A stretch of DNA of 64,000 nucleotides from Streptococcus sp. SN-1. GTDB taxonomy: Bacteria; Bacillota; Bacilli; Lactobacillales; Streptococcaceae. Shown here piece after piece: positions 27,067 through 37,523 of the stretch. Location of the stretch: positions 1,240,001 to 1,304,000 of the forward strand of contig NZ_AP028929.1 of assembly GCF_041154385.1 (NCBI RefSeq), written 5' to 3'. A model generated the notes under the pieces. The model was not told the origin of the DNA. It made no database searches and saw nothing but the letters and a program-made list of their open reading frames with translations. The translations under genes were made by a program, and so were the position numbers. How positions within the stretch are numbered: position 1 is the stretch's first letter; every line of letters begins with the position of its first letter.

Positions 27067-28584
27067 ATGATAAAAATCAATCACCTGACCATCACTCAAA
27101 ACAAAGATTTACGAGACCTTGTCTCAGACTTAAACATGAGCATTCAAGACGGAAAGAAGGTCGCTATTATTGGCGAAGAAGGAAATGGCAAATCAACCTT
27201 GCTTAAAACTTTAATGGGGGAAGCTTTGCCTGATTTCACTATAAAGGGAGACATCCAGTCTGACCATCATTCTCTGGCCTACATTCCTCAAAAACTTCCC
27301 GAGAAGCTGAAAAAGAGAAGTCTACACGACTACTTCTTTTTAGATTCTATTGATTTAGACTACAGCATTCTTTATCGTTTGGCGGAGGAGTTACACTTTG
27401 ATAGCAACCGTTTCGCTAGCGATCAAGAGATTGGCAGTCTATCAGGGGGCGAAGCTTTGAAAATTCAGCTCATCCATGAGTTAGCCAAACCCTTTGAGAT
27501 TCTATTTTTAGATGAACCTTCAAATGACCTAGACCTTGAAACGGTTGATTGGCTAAAAAGACAGATACAGAAGATGAGGCAAACCGTTATTTTCATTTCC
27601 CATGATGAGGACTTTCTTTCTGAAACGGCAGACACTATTGTTCACTTGCGACTGGTCAAGCACCGTAAAGAAGCGGAAACACTAGTAGAGCATTTAGACT
27701 ATGATAGTTATAGTGAGCAGAGAAAGGCTAATTTTGCCAGACAAAGCCAGCAAGCAGCCAACGACCAAAGAGCCTACGATAAAACCATGGAAAAACATCG
27801 GCGAGTCAAGCAAAATGTAGAAACTGTGCTTCGAGCTACTAAAGACAGTACTGCCGGTCGCCTATTGGCTAAAAAGATGAAAAATGTCCTCTCTCAAGAA
27901 AAACGCTTTGAAAAGACAGCTCAGTCCATGACCCAAAAGCCACTTGAAGAGGAACAAATCCAACTTTTCTTTTCAGACATTCAACCATTACCTGCTTCTA
28001 AAGTTTTAATCCAACTGGAAAAAGAAAATTTGTCTATTGGCGAGCGAGTTTTGGTTCAAGAACTACGACTAACTGTCCGTGGACAAGAAAAAATCGGTAT
28101 TATCGGCCCAAATGGTATTGGAAAATCGACTCTGCTAGCCAAGTTTCAACAGCTGCTTAGCGCCAAAAGAGAAATTTCGCTTGGTTTTATGCCACAAGAT
28201 TACCACAAAAAACTGCAATTGGATTTATCACCAATAGCCTATTTCAGCAAAACTGGGGAAAAAGAGGAACTACAAAAAATCCAATCTCACTTAGCCAGTC
28301 TCAATTTCAGTTATCCAGAAATGCAGCATCAAATTCGCTCCTTATCTGGCGGACAACAGGGTAAACTCCTGCTTTTGGATTTAGTCTTGTGCAAACCAAA
28401 CTTTCTCCTGTTGGATGAACCTACACGAAACTTTTCTCCAACTTCTCAACCCCAAATCAGAAAACTCTTTGCAACCTATCCAGGCGGTATCATCACTGTT
28501 TCGCATGACCGTCGTTTCTTAAAAGAGGTCTGTTCAAGCATCTACCGCCTGACAGAACACGGTCTGGAGGTCGTTAATTTATAA
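27067..28584 (+). CDS. ABC-F family ATPase
   Basis: A 505-residue soluble protein with two ATP-binding cassettes and no membrane domain. Walker A motifs are GEEGNGKSTLL and GPNGIGKSTLL, signatures LSGGEALKIQL and LSGGQQGKLLLL, and Walker B ILFLDEPSNDLD and FLLLDEPTRNFS. A charged linker (about 200-300; RAYDKTMEKHRRVKQNVETV) would reach into the ribosome, as in ABC-F antibiotic-resistance and translation factors. The second Walker B has RNFS where NHLD is usual. I start at the ATG 27067, which has AGAAAGGG upstream, not at 27028. Resistance spectrum cannot be inferred. Confidence 0.85.
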   Translation: MIKINHLTITQNKDLRDLVSDLNMSIQDGKKVAIIGEEGNGKSTLLKTLMGEALPDFTIKGDIQSDHHSLAYIPQKLPEKLKKRSLHDYFFLDSIDLDYSILYRLAEELHFDSNRFASDQEIGSLSGGEALKIQLIHELAKPFEILFLDEPSNDLDLETVDWLKRQIQKMRQTVIFISHDEDFLSETADTIVHLRLVKHRKEAETLVEHLDYDSYSEQRKANFARQSQQAANDQRAYDKTMEKHRRVKQNVETVLRATKDSTAGRLLAKKMKNVLSQEKRFEKTAQSMTQKPLEEEQIQLFFSDIQPLPASKVLIQLEKENLSIGERVLVQELRLTVRGQEKIGIIGPNGIGKSTLLAKFQQLLSAKREISLGFMPQDYHKKLQLDLSPIAYFSKTGEKEELQKIQSHLASLNFSYPEMQHQIRSLSGGQQGKLLLLDLVLCKPNFLLLDEPTRNFSPTSQPQIRKLFATYPGGIITVSHDRRFLKEVCSSIYRLTEHGLEVVNL

Positions 28585-28728
28585 GATTCATACTCATGAG
28601 GATAATTCTTTGCTTTGGAACGCTATTTAAACATTATAATCAGTGAATAAATCTTATATCCACATTCAAGTCAATAATTTCTTGTAATCAACTCTAAATA
28701 GACGGATAAAAACTACTTCTAACTATCA

Positions 28729-28766
28729 AAAAACGAGCACCTCCTCAGTTGGAAATGCTCGTTTTC
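28729..28766. terminator. Bidirectional terminator
   Basis: AAACGAGCA...TGCTCGTTTT between the convergent ABC-F and pht genes. Otherwise the 300-bp gap 28585-28886 shows nothing. Confidence 0.75.
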
Positions 28767-28886
28767 TTATGTTGTCATGGTTTATAATTACAATGAGAAA
28801 TAGGAAACAGCCTTGAATGGGAAAATCTCCTAGATCTACAACCACAAACTTTTTATCTACCAACTTTTTTATTCTACTGGTTTTTC

Positions 28887-31800
28887 TTAATTTCCAGTAT
28901 TTGTTGTAGATTCTGTTGTTTCCTTTTCTGGAACTGATTCAGCAGATTTAGAATCTGTTGCGTTGCTCGGTTTGTTTTCGTCGCTGGCAGTTTCACTATT
29001 AGATTCTGCAGCTACTGATGTTTCAGTTTCGGGACTGGTCTTATCAGTATTTGCTTCAGCATTTGTTGCAGGAGTTGCTTCTTCACTTGCGCTAGCTTTT
29101 GACTTTATTTCTTGATTCAAGACTAGAATAGCTTTTGTCAATTCAAGTAAAGCAGCTTTATCTTTACTCTTAGCAGAAAGTTGATCTAGTAGAGTATCCA
29201 CCTTATCAAAGTCCTCATCAGAACCCTTATTGTTTTCTAAGTAAGCGTGAAGTGACATGAGGATATCGTAAAGTTTTTGATAGAGTACAAGTGTCTGAGG
29301 ATCTTGCTCAGCATTTTCTTTCTCTTGTTGAAGGGCACTAGCGATACGAGTCAAGACATCTTTCACCTGGCTGTTTACTTCATCCAAATCTGCATCAGCC
29401 TTATTTGTGGCAGCTTTGAGATTTTCTACTTCTTCCGCCAAGGATTGTCTGATTCCTTCTTCTTGGATTTGCTCTAAGAGTTGAGTTGCCTTGCTCAAGA
29501 GACTTTCTACTTGTTCCTTGCTGACATGATTCACATGCTCTTCAGGCATAAAGTCTCCATACAATTCTTTCAAGAAGCCATAAATAGCTGTCTTGGCACT
29601 TTGATTATCAACTTTTTCAGTATCTAGAACTGTCTGACTTGATTTCGCAGTAGTTGGCTGAGCTTTCAGAGCTTCTTCCACTTCTTGTTTTGCCTGATAG
29701 ATACTTGGGAATAATTTGTTCAATTCTGCTGCCTTAAGGAAGGATTGAGATTGATACAAGGTCCAAGTCAACTGAGCCACTTTGTTTCGAAGTTCATCAC
29801 TCAAACGACCGTCATTTACGTGTTCGTAGAAGTACTTGATGTATTCAACTGTTGTAACACCTGTTCGATCATTAAAGTCTTGAAGAGCTTGAAGTTGTGA
29901 TTCAACCGCTACTAAAGCAGCCTCATCTTTAGCCAATTTAGCTTCTTGAAGTCGAACAAGAAGGTCTTTCTTAGGAAGTCCATAAGAATCTGTATCTAGT
30001 GTATTGATTTTATCAATCAAGGCTTGATATTTTTTATCTAAAGCACTTGTTTCAGTAGGCTTGACACTCTCATCAATATGGATATATTGCTTATCAAAGA
30101 GATCAAGTGTCGCAAGATAACCTGCTGTAGAGTTAGTTGCCAGTTTCTTCATGTTTTCAGTAAACTGACCTAAGGCTAACTCAATCTGTCTTTGTTCGAT
30201 AGGCTTGTCTTTGTAGATACTTCTGCTATCAGCTAGAAGTTGATCTACTTTTTCCAAGACTGCCTTCTCATCAAAAGCTCCAGGTTGATAATTGGATTGT
30301 AGGGCTGGAATCTTGTTTTTCAAAGCTACTTCATAGCCCTTCGTTTGAACCTTGATGTAGTGATTGTGGTCGCCATGAGGAATCACAAAACTACCATTTT
30401 CTACCTGTAAACTATAAGGAGACACACCATCTCGCAAAGCAGTAGTATAAAGTTCATTTAGGAAATCAAGTTCTGGATTGCCAGTTTGAAGAGGAATCCG
30501 AACGTGTTCCTTACGAACAGCATAGGGATGGATATGAGTTGGATCGTAGGCTTGGTCTGGATTTCCAAAAACAAAGAATCCGTTTGAAATTCTAATAGCT
30601 TCAAGTGGAACGCCATAAGTTTTAGAGATATAAGCAATCTTTTCTTCATCACTAGCATCTCTTGAGAAAGACTCTACCGTTTTAGCAAGAGGTTTTACAG
30701 GTTCTACATCATGATGTGTTTTCAGATGATCCTGTGCGGCCTTAATTTGCTCTGCTGTCAAATCTTTCTTAAAGAAGAAATGATTGTGATCTCCGTGTGA
30801 CATGACAAAGCCTTGTTCATCCTCACTGATGACACGATTGGCATCAAAACCGTGATCATGGTTTTCATCATGATGGTGTCCATGATGATCTTCATCATGA
30901 GCTGGATTTGGTGTTGCTGGATTTGCACCTTTCAAGTGGTCTTGTGCTGCCTTGATTTGATCAGCAGTCAAATCCTTCTTGAAGAAGTAATGATTGTGGT
31001 CACCATGACTCATGATAAATCCTGCTTCATCTTCCGCAATAATACGATTAGCATCAAAGCCGTGCCCATCTTCTTCATGTTCCTCATGTGAAACACCAGG
31101 ATTGACTAGAAGTGATGGCGAAGGTATTGTTAGACCATTGTTTGGAAGAGTCGGTTGACCAATTTGATTCGTCTTAGGAATGTAATGGAAATGATCACCA
31201 TGTCTGACGATATAAGCTGTGGCTGTTTCTTCAACGATATCTTTTGGATTAAAGATATAACCATCAGATGTTGAAGAGAGTTCCTTACTTGTCGTTGAAG
31301 AAGAAGGATTGCTTGAAATACTTCCTAGACTAGACGCTACTTCATGAGGTTTTTCATTTGTAGAAACTGTAGAAACAGTTCCACCGATAGGCACCATTCT
31401 AGCAAGCTTTTCTTCTAAAGGAGAGAGCTTGCTGTAAGGAATAAAGTGGTAATGGTCGCCATGCGGAATCGCAACTCCATTTGGCGTACGGCTGATAATC
31501 TTAGCAGGGTCAAAAACCAGACCGTCTGATTCACTGTAACGTTGGTCGCTAGGTGAATCGTAGAGTTCTTTCAATAGACTTTGGAGATTTTCAGCCTTAC
31601 CTTCTGGCTTGCTAGTTGATCCTTGTGCTACAGATTGCGTGTTATTGTCACTAGCTGCTGAAGAATAGCTTAACTGACTTGGTTGCGTATTTTTGCCAGC
31701 TAAATGAGCTTTAGCAGCAGCTAACTCACTAGCAGACAAATCACTTTTTGGGATATAGTGGTAGTGACCTCCGTGAGGAACGATATAAGCATCACTCGTA

Positions 31801-32387
31801 TCTTCGATAATATCAGCTGGATTAAAGACATAACCATCATCTGTCGTATAGCGTCCCTGAGACCTTGCTACAGCAACATCTGAACTGACCTTCTCATTAT
31901 CTTTGACATGTTCTTGTTTTTGACGATTGATTTCATCTTTGGTTCGAACATTATCAGCATGAGCTGCATCTTTCAGGTAGACATAATATTTTCCATCGAC
32001 CTTGATGATATAACCACCTTTGATCTCATTGACAATATCTCCATCCTTAAGTTGATAGTTTGGATCCTTCATCAAGAGTTCTTCACTAAAGAGGGCATCA
32101 TAAGGAACTTTCCCATTATAGTAATGATAGTGGTCACCGTGTGACGTCACATAGCCCTGATCTGTAATTTTGATGACAATTTGCTCAGCCTGAATTCCTT
32201 CTTTTTGGCTAACCTGATCTGGTGTCAGGTTTTCAGTTTTCTGACTTGACTGGCTACCATCCACATAAGAGACACGATTATCGTCCTTATTTTCCTGCGA
32301 GCGATGCTGGTTCAGTGCATAGGCACAAAGACTCAAGGATACGATAACAGCTGATCCAGCTGCTATATACTTTTTACTGAATTTCAT
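28887..32387 (-). CDS. Pneumococcal histidine triad (Pht) family surface lipoprotein
   Basis: A 1,166-residue surface protein. The signal peptide ends in LSLCAYAL, the Pht lipobox. Seven HxxHxH-type triads are visible: HGDHYHYY, HGGHYHYI, HGDHYHFI, HGDHFHYI, HGDHNHYF, HGDHNHFF and HGDHNHYI. Triads five and six are near-identical tandem modules (FKKDLTADQIKAAQDHLK). A His/Asp-rich stretch (DEDHHGHHHDENHDHG) lies between them. The C-terminal 350 residues are coiled coil and then a Ser/Thr/Glu-rich tail. Pht proteins bind zinc and help AdcAII acquire it; they also bind factor H. It is larger than typical PhtA, B, D or E (about 800-1,040), so I leave the paralogue unnamed. Confidence 0.92.
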   Translation of the reverse strand: MKFSKKYIAAGSAVIVSLSLCAYALNQHRSQENKDDNRVSYVDGSQSSQKTENLTPDQVSQKEGIQAEQIVIKITDQGYVTSHGDHYHYYNGKVPYDALFSEELLMKDPNYQLKDGDIVNEIKGGYIIKVDGKYYVYLKDAAHADNVRTKDEINRQKQEHVKDNEKVSSDVAVARSQGRYTTDDGYVFNPADIIEDTSDAYIVPHGGHYHYIPKSDLSASELAAAKAHLAGKNTQPSQLSYSSAASDNNTQSVAQGSTSKPEGKAENLQSLLKELYDSPSDQRYSESDGLVFDPAKIISRTPNGVAIPHGDHYHFIPYSKLSPLEEKLARMVPIGGTVSTVSTNEKPHEVASSLGSISSNPSSSTTSKELSSTSDGYIFNPKDIVEETATAYIVRHGDHFHYIPKTNQIGQPTLPNNGLTIPSPSLLVNPGVSHEEHEEDGHGFDANRIIAEDEAGFIMSHGDHNHYFFKKDLTADQIKAAQDHLKGANPATPNPAHDEDHHGHHHDENHDHGFDANRVISEDEQGFVMSHGDHNHFFFKKDLTAEQIKAAQDHLKTHHDVEPVKPLAKTVESFSRDASDEEKIAYISKTYGVPLEAIRISNGFFVFGNPDQAYDPTHIHPYAVRKEHVRIPLQTGNPELDFLNELYTTALRDGVSPYSLQVENGSFVIPHGDHNHYIKVQTKGYEVALKNKIPALQSNYQPGAFDEKAVLEKVDQLLADSRSIYKDKPIEQRQIELALGQFTENMKKLATNSTAGYLATLDLFDKQYIHIDESVKPTETSALDKKYQALIDKINTLDTDSYGLPKKDLLVRLQEAKLAKDEAALVAVESQLQALQDFNDRTGVTTVEYIKYFYEHVNDGRLSDELRNKVAQLTWTLYQSQSFLKAAELNKLFPSIYQAKQEVEEALKAQPTTAKSSQTVLDTEKVDNQSAKTAIYGFLKELYGDFMPEEHVNHVSKEQVESLLSKATQLLEQIQEEGIRQSLAEEVENLKAATNKADADLDEVNSQVKDVLTRIASALQQEKENAEQDPQTLVLYQKLYDILMSLHAYLENNKGSDEDFDKVDTLLDQLSAKSKDKAALLELTKAILVLNQEIKSKASASEEATPATNAEANTDKTSPETETSVAAESNSETASDENKPSNATDSKSAESVPEKETTESTTNTGN

Positions 32388-32465
32388 AAATCCCTCATTT
32401 CAATAAATGATGAAGCTTTTTCTTAACTTCCTTTACTTGATTAAATAGTTTTCTAAATTGGTTAT

Positions 32466-32490
32466 TTAACCAATTAATTAACCAGTAAAT
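32466..32490 (-). promoter_or_regulatory. AdcR-like zinc repressor sites upstream of pht
   Basis: TTAACCAATTAA (32466-32477) and TTAACCAGTAAAT (32478-32490) abut each other, about 80 bp before the pht start. Both resemble the AdcR box TTAACYRGTTAA. Zinc-dependent repression of pht genes by AdcR is established in pneumococcus. Confidence 0.7.
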
Positions 32491-32614
32491 AGTTTACATT
32501 TTTTAAGTTTATCTGTCAAGATTTTTATGTTATTTTAATCATGCCCCCCATAAAACGGATGGTTTGCCTGTATCACACCTGACTTAGCGAAACGGACTGA
32601 AAGTCACGTAATCC

Positions 32615-32645
32615 AAAATATCGCCCCGTCTGGAGCGATATTTTT
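32615..32645. terminator. Terminator after ciaH
   Basis: AAAATATCGC...GCGATATTTT, overlapping the ciaH stop. It can work for ciaH on the minus strand. Confidence 0.75.
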
Positions 32646-33978
32646 ATTTTTTCTTTTTAGATGGTGTGTGGATAGCAATCTTCACTTCAAAGATTGTTCC
32701 CTTTGGTTTATTATCTTTAACAGTAATGGTTCCTTTAAGCGCATCTACAATTTGCTTGGCCAGAGATAATCCTAAACCAAATCCACCTTTTTGGCGGGTT
32801 CTAGCCTTGTCCACTCGATAAAAACGATCAAAAATTTTCTTCTTATCTTCTGTCGAAATACCGACTCCATTATCAGAAACAAGTAAATACAGATTGCGAT
32901 CGGTCGCCGAGATAAGAAAATCAATTTCACCATCCTCTTCAGTATACTTGACAGCATTATCAAATAAGATGGTCATCAGTTGTTTCAGAAGAAGCTGGTC
33001 TGTGACAATCGTGCGATGAATCCGATTTTCAAAACGGAAGACACGATCATTTTCCGAAGCAATCATCTCATAGTTTGTGAAAGTCGTATTGAAAAAACTA
33101 GTTGGAACTTCTGCAAGTTCTGGCTTAATGCCATCATCTCTACGAGCTAAGTTCAACAAGTTTGTTGTCAAAAAACGCATATTTCGGACTTCTTCTAAAC
33201 TAGAGGCAATGCTTTCGCTCACATCCATAATGGTAGCTTCCGGCTTACGGAAAAGGGTCTCTAAACGATTTTGCAGAACTGCAAGTGGGGTTCGTAACTC
33301 ATGACTGGCATTTTCCACGAAGGACTGTTGCTTCTGCATGCTCTCAAGCAGGGGCCGAACACTGACCCTAGCTAGATAGAGACTGGCAAGCAAAGACAAA
33401 ATCCAGAAACTTGTCATCACAATCACAATCAATTTCTCGTGCTTTTGACTGGCCTGCTCCAACTGACTGGTATTAATCAAGATAGCTGCATACTTGATAT
33501 TGGTTGAAACCGAACTGATATTGGTTTCCATCAATATCATGCGATAGATTTCTTCTTGTCCATAGCTATTAAAAACCTGAATCTGATAGATATGGCCTAG
33601 TTCTTTCTTTTCTAACTTAATTTTATCCAATCCCAAAAATCGATTTCCAGAAAGGAGTTGGGTAAAATTTTTATCAAAAAGAATGACTTCTGTGTTAGAA
33701 CTGACATTGGGTTTCACCTCAGTCTTGCTAGTATCTGTGGCAGCATTCTCTAAATCTTTAATCTCTTCTGTTGCCCTATTCACTGCCAGCTGAATAACTG
33801 CCTGAGGATTTTCACTCAGTCCATGAAGCTTATCATCCACCGAAGTATAAAGACTCGAATGCATGACCTGTAAAATAATCAAGGTCATGGTGGAGAAAAT
33901 CAGAGTGAAGACACCGAAGTTGCGAATAAAGTAACTAAAGTCATCCGCATACCATGTTTTTTTTAGTTTACTGAACAT
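32644..33978 (-). CDS. ciaH: Sensor histidine kinase CiaH
   Basis: A 444-residue kinase with two transmembrane helices (about residues 20-40 and 183-203) enclosing a 140-residue extracellular sensor. The phosphoacceptor is His226 in [13 protein letters not shown], and the ATPase boxes are [19 protein letters not shown] and [12 protein letters not shown]. CiaRH controls competence, cell-wall stress tolerance, beta-lactam susceptibility and the csRNAs in mitis-group streptococci. Its start overlaps the ciaR end by 11 bp. The C-terminal KKKK tail is normal for CiaH. Confidence 0.95.
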   Translation of the reverse strand: MFSKLKKTWYADDFSYFIRNFGVFTLIFSTMTLIILQVMHSSLYTSVDDKLHGLSENPQAVIQLAVNRATEEIKDLENAATDTSKTEVKPNVSSNTEVILFDKNFTQLLSGNRFLGLDKIKLEKKELGHIYQIQVFNSYGQEEIYRMILMETNISSVSTNIKYAAILINTSQLEQASQKHEKLIVIVMTSFWILSLLASLYLARVSVRPLLESMQKQQSFVENASHELRTPLAVLQNRLETLFRKPEATIMDVSESIASSLEEVRNMRFLTTNLLNLARRDDGIKPELAEVPTSFFNTTFTNYEMIASENDRVFRFENRIHRTIVTDQLLLKQLMTILFDNAVKYTEEDGEIDFLISATDRNLYLLVSDNGVGISTEDKKKIFDRFYRVDKARTRQKGGFGLGLSLAKQIVDALKGTITVKDNKPKGTIFEVKIAIHTPSKKKK

Positions 33979-34642
33979 CTTTTAAAATATACCCAACACT
34001 GCGCAAGGTTTGCAAATTCTCTGCAAAAGTGGTTCCTTTTAATTTCTTACGAATTTTTGAAACATAGACTTCGACAACTGAAATTGTTGTGTCACTATCA
34101 AATCCCCATAGACGATCAAAAATCTGAGTCTTAGGCAAAATAACATTTTGATTTTGAAGGAAATAAACCAGTAAATCAAACTCTTTCCCCAGCAATTCGA
34201 CAGGAGTATCTTCGACTTTAACGGTATTGGTTGACAAATTAACTACAATATTTCCATAAGTCAAGCTGTTTTCATTAAATTTACCTGAACGTTTGAGAAG
34301 GGCCTGAATCCGCATTTTGAGTTCTTCTAGGTAGAAAGGTTTGGTCAAATAATCATCCGCTCCCAATTCAAATCCGTGTCCCTTGTCATCCAAACTTTCC
34401 TTGGCAGTCATAATCAGAACTGGTGTCGTAATTCCCTTTTCACGCAATTCTTTCAAGACTTGGAAACCATTTTTTTCAGGTAACATCAAATCGAGCAAAA
34501 TCAAGTCATAGACGCCACTCTCAGCTTCGTAGAGACCTTCTTCTCCATCAAATACCTGCATGACATCTGCAAAATCGTCTAAAAAGTCAAATACTGAATT
34601 TGACAGGCCTAAGTCATCCTCAACCAATAAGATTTTTATCAT
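33968..34642 (-). CDS. ciaR: Response regulator CiaR
   Basis: A 224-residue OmpR-type regulator. The receiver Asp51 is in [13 protein letters not shown], with LVEDD at the start and [12 protein letters not shown] later. The winged helix (about 125-220) ends in [19 protein letters not shown] and [11 protein letters not shown] start at the ATG 34642 after GGAGGAG; the longer frame upstream crosses the promoter. The minus strand upstream has TTTAAG, five bases, TTTGGT and then TATAAT, an imperfect form of the TTTAAG-N5-TTTAAG CiaR box, consistent with autoregulation. Confidence 0.96.
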   Translation of the reverse strand: MIKILLVEDDLGLSNSVFDFLDDFADVMQVFDGEEGLYEAESGVYDLILLDLMLPEKNGFQVLKELREKGITTPVLIMTAKESLDDKGHGFELGADDYLTKPFYLEELKMRIQALLKRSGKFNENSLTYGNIVVNLSTNTVKVEDTPVELLGKEFDLLVYFLQNQNVILPKTQIFDRLWGFDSDTTISVVEVYVSKIRKKLKGTTFAENLQTLRSVGYILKDVQ

Positions 34643-34710
34643 GAGAAACTCCTCCTTATTAAAACCATTATACCAAATTTGCCTTAAAAAAAACTCAACT
34701 CTCTGCATTT

Positions 34711-34815
34711 TATACTCAATGAAAATCAAAGAGCAAACTAGGAAGCTAGCCGCAGGCTGTACTTGAGTACGGTAAGGCGACGCTGACGTGGTTTGAATTT
34801 GATTTTCGAAGAGTT
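34711..34815 (-). repeat. Short BOX element (A-C, lacking most of B)
   Basis: TATACTCAATGAAAATCAAA through AAACTAGGAAGCTAGCCGCA to CGGTAAGGCGACGCTGACG and GATTTTCGAAGAGT. Compared with the other two BOX copies, the boxB inverted repeat is missing. It lies between pepN and the ciaR promoter. Confidence 0.92.
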
Positions 34816-34856
34816 TTACATGAGATAGCTGAGTTTTCTTTTTATTTTAGGCTTAT

Positions 34857-37403
34857 TTATGCGTTTCCGTATTGAAGAACGACTACTTCCACTGCAGCTT
34901 TTTCACGGTTAATCAAGTCAACACGCGCTGCAATTTCCTTGATTCCCATACCGATGTTACGGCTAAGAGCAAGGTCTGAAAGTTGTGGCTCAAAAAATTC
35001 CTTGTACTCTGCCAAACGTTGCTGAGTCTTAAATACATGCGCAGGAAGGATAACAAAGCTATCAAAGCTCATATCTCCTCCAAGAGCTGCCTTAATCCAA
35101 GCCCAGTTTTCACGCGCCCAAGACCAAGCTGTTTCCTGAGTTGCTTGGTGAGCTAGGAATTGGTAATACCAAGCAGACAAGTCCTGCGGTTTAACCACAA
35201 ATTTGTCCTTCCAAGCAGCAATCAAGGTTTGGATATTATCCGCATCTGTACTGTATGCAAGAGCTGCTGCCAACTGGCGTTTAAAGACAGCATCTGTTGC
35301 ATGAGTATAAGTATCAAGATAAAGTGCTAACAAGTCTTTTGTCTCATGATGTTTCATCTCATTGATCAGAACTTGTGAGCGAATAGCTGCTGGAAGTCCT
35401 GCAAGATTCTCCTTGTGAGCTGCGAAGATTTGGCTAGCGACTTGACTAGATTCTGCATCATTTGAGCGAATCATCATAGAAACAGCCAACTGACGAACCA
35501 ATTCATCCTCATCTGATTCTCCGTCTTTAGCTTCAAAACCAAGACGGTCATAGTTGTGACGAGCCAATTTAGCAACCAATGCTTTGAAGGCTCTTTCAGC
35601 TTCTGTTCCTTCATCGATAAAGCGCTCAAGGGCAGAAATGACTTCAGAAACAGCTGAAACGACAAGGTAAGATTCTTCCTTAGCAAGTTTATCAAGAACT
35701 GGGAGCAAGTCAGCATAAGAAATGTGCCCTGCTTCAGCAAGCAAACGACGTTCTTGGACGATTTGCAATTTGCTTGTGTTATCAAGATCAACTAGGTCAG
35801 CAAGAACAGCATCTAACAAGTCTCCTTGATAGTCTGTAATGTAGTGAGCTGTATTTTCAGTATTGAGACGAAGAGCTCCTTCATTTTCAGCAAGAAGAGC
35901 TGCGTAGCCAGGGATTTCGATACTTTCAGTTTCAAGTGTATCAGGTAAACCTTTCCAGTTGCTGTTTAGTGGCACAACCCAGAGACGGTTCTTATCTTCG
36001 TTCTCACCGATGAAGAATTGTTTTTGTGAAATCTTCAAAACATCATTTTCAACTTTAACAGTGAGAACTGGGTAACCAGGCTGTTCCAACCAAGAATCCA
36101 TGAAGGCTGAAACATCACGGCCAGATGCTTGACCAAGAGCATCCCAAAGGTCACGACCAATGGTGTTGCTGTACTGATGTTTTTCAAAGTAGGCATGCAA
36201 ACCTTTGGCAAAATCGGCATCACCTAGCCAACGACGAAGCATGTGCATGAGGCGACTTCCTTTGGCATAGACGATAGCTCCGTCAAAGAGCGTATTAATT
36301 TCATCTGGATGTTTAACTTCGACGTGGACAGACTGAACACCATCAGTCGCATCGCGTTCAAGAGCGTGAGGCACTCCACCTGTTTGGAAATCTTCAAAGA
36401 TATTCCAGCTTGGCTCAATGGCATCTACACAGACATATTCCATCATATTGGCAAAGCTTTCATTGAGCCAAAGGTCATCCCACCATTTCATAGTTACGAG
36501 GTTACCAAACCATTGGTGAGCCAATTCATGGGCCACAACAAGGGCAACTTGTTGACGGCTGGCAAAGGTAGAGTTCTCATCCACAACCAAGTAAACTTCA
36601 CGGTAGGTCACAAGACCCCAGTTTTCCATAGCTCCAGCTGAGAAGTCAGGAAGGGCGATGTGGAGAGATTGAGGGATTGGGTACTTAACTCCATAGTAAT
36701 CTTCGTAAAACTCGATAGAGCGAACAGCAATATCCAGTGAGAAATCAAGGTTAGATAGTGGGTGGGCTTTCGTTGAGTAAACACCTACAAGAGTACCGTT
36801 TTTAGTCTTAGCCGTCACACCTTGCAAATCACCCGCAACAAAGGCCAACAAGTAAGAAGACATGCGAGGTGTTGTCTCAAACTTCCAGATACCTGTTTCC
36901 TTACGATTTTCAACATCGATTTCTGGCATATTAGACAAGGCCAATTCACCTTCTGCTTGGTCAAAACGTAGAGAGAGGTCAAAAGTTGCTTTGGCTTCTG
37001 GCTCATCCACACATGGGAAAGCTTCGCGCGCAAAATGGCTCTCGAACTGAGTAGACAAGACTTCCTTCTTGACTCCATCAACTGTGTAATAAGAAGGATA
37101 AATCCCTGTCATGTTGTCTGTGATTTTACCAGAAAAGGCGATAACCACTTCAACTTGACCTGCTTCCGCAAGTTCAATATGAAGGGCTTCATTTTCATGG
37201 TCAACTGTAAATGGACGAGCTTGACCTGCAAGTTCTACAGAAGCGATTTCCAAGTCTTTTTGATGAAGGGAAATGCGGTCACTCTGTGCTTGCCCAGTGA
37301 TGGACACTTTCCCTGAAAACGTCTTGGTCTCACGACTCAAGTCTAAAAATAAATCATAATGTTCAGGAACAAATTGCTTAATAAAATGTTCAACTGCTTG
37401 CAT
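34857..37403 (-). CDS. pepN: Aminopeptidase N (lysyl/alanyl aminopeptidase)
   Basis: An 848-residue M1 metallopeptidase that removes N-terminal residues from peptides in the cytoplasm. It shows the substrate-recognition GAMENWG and the zinc motif VAHELAHQWFGN followed by the second Glu in LWLNESFANMMEY (all around residues 250-320), as well as a Tyr-containing DGAIVYAKG. The C-terminal 350 residues are the ERAP1-like helical domain. Length is typical of streptococcal and lactococcal PepN. It stands alone upstream of ciaRH on the same strand. Confidence 0.96.
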   Translation of the reverse strand: MQAVEHFIKQFVPEHYDLFLDLSRETKTFSGKVSITGQAQSDRISLHQKDLEIASVELAGQARPFTVDHENEALHIELAEAGQVEVVIAFSGKITDNMTGIYPSYYTVDGVKKEVLSTQFESHFAREAFPCVDEPEAKATFDLSLRFDQAEGELALSNMPEIDVENRKETGIWKFETTPRMSSYLLAFVAGDLQGVTAKTKNGTLVGVYSTKAHPLSNLDFSLDIAVRSIEFYEDYYGVKYPIPQSLHIALPDFSAGAMENWGLVTYREVYLVVDENSTFASRQQVALVVAHELAHQWFGNLVTMKWWDDLWLNESFANMMEYVCVDAIEPSWNIFEDFQTGGVPHALERDATDGVQSVHVEVKHPDEINTLFDGAIVYAKGSRLMHMLRRWLGDADFAKGLHAYFEKHQYSNTIGRDLWDALGQASGRDVSAFMDSWLEQPGYPVLTVKVENDVLKISQKQFFIGENEDKNRLWVVPLNSNWKGLPDTLETESIEIPGYAALLAENEGALRLNTENTAHYITDYQGDLLDAVLADLVDLDNTSKLQIVQERRLLAEAGHISYADLLPVLDKLAKEESYLVVSAVSEVISALERFIDEGTEAERAFKALVAKLARHNYDRLGFEAKDGESDEDELVRQLAVSMMIRSNDAESSQVASQIFAAHKENLAGLPAAIRSQVLINEMKHHETKDLLALYLDTYTHATDAVFKRQLAAALAYSTDADNIQTLIAAWKDKFVVKPQDLSAWYYQFLAHQATQETAWSWARENWAWIKAALGGDMSFDSFVILPAHVFKTQQRLAEYKEFFEPQLSDLALSRNIGMGIKEIAARVDLINREKAAVEVVVLQYGNA

Positions 37404-37523
37404 AGTTTTCTCCTATCTAAGTTTAAGAGCTGCTACTCTTCTTCAAACAAACTTATTATATCATGTTTTGTCTAAGAAAAAAGGATTGGACAGCGATTTC
37501 CAAAACTTTCTTCCTTCTACAGT

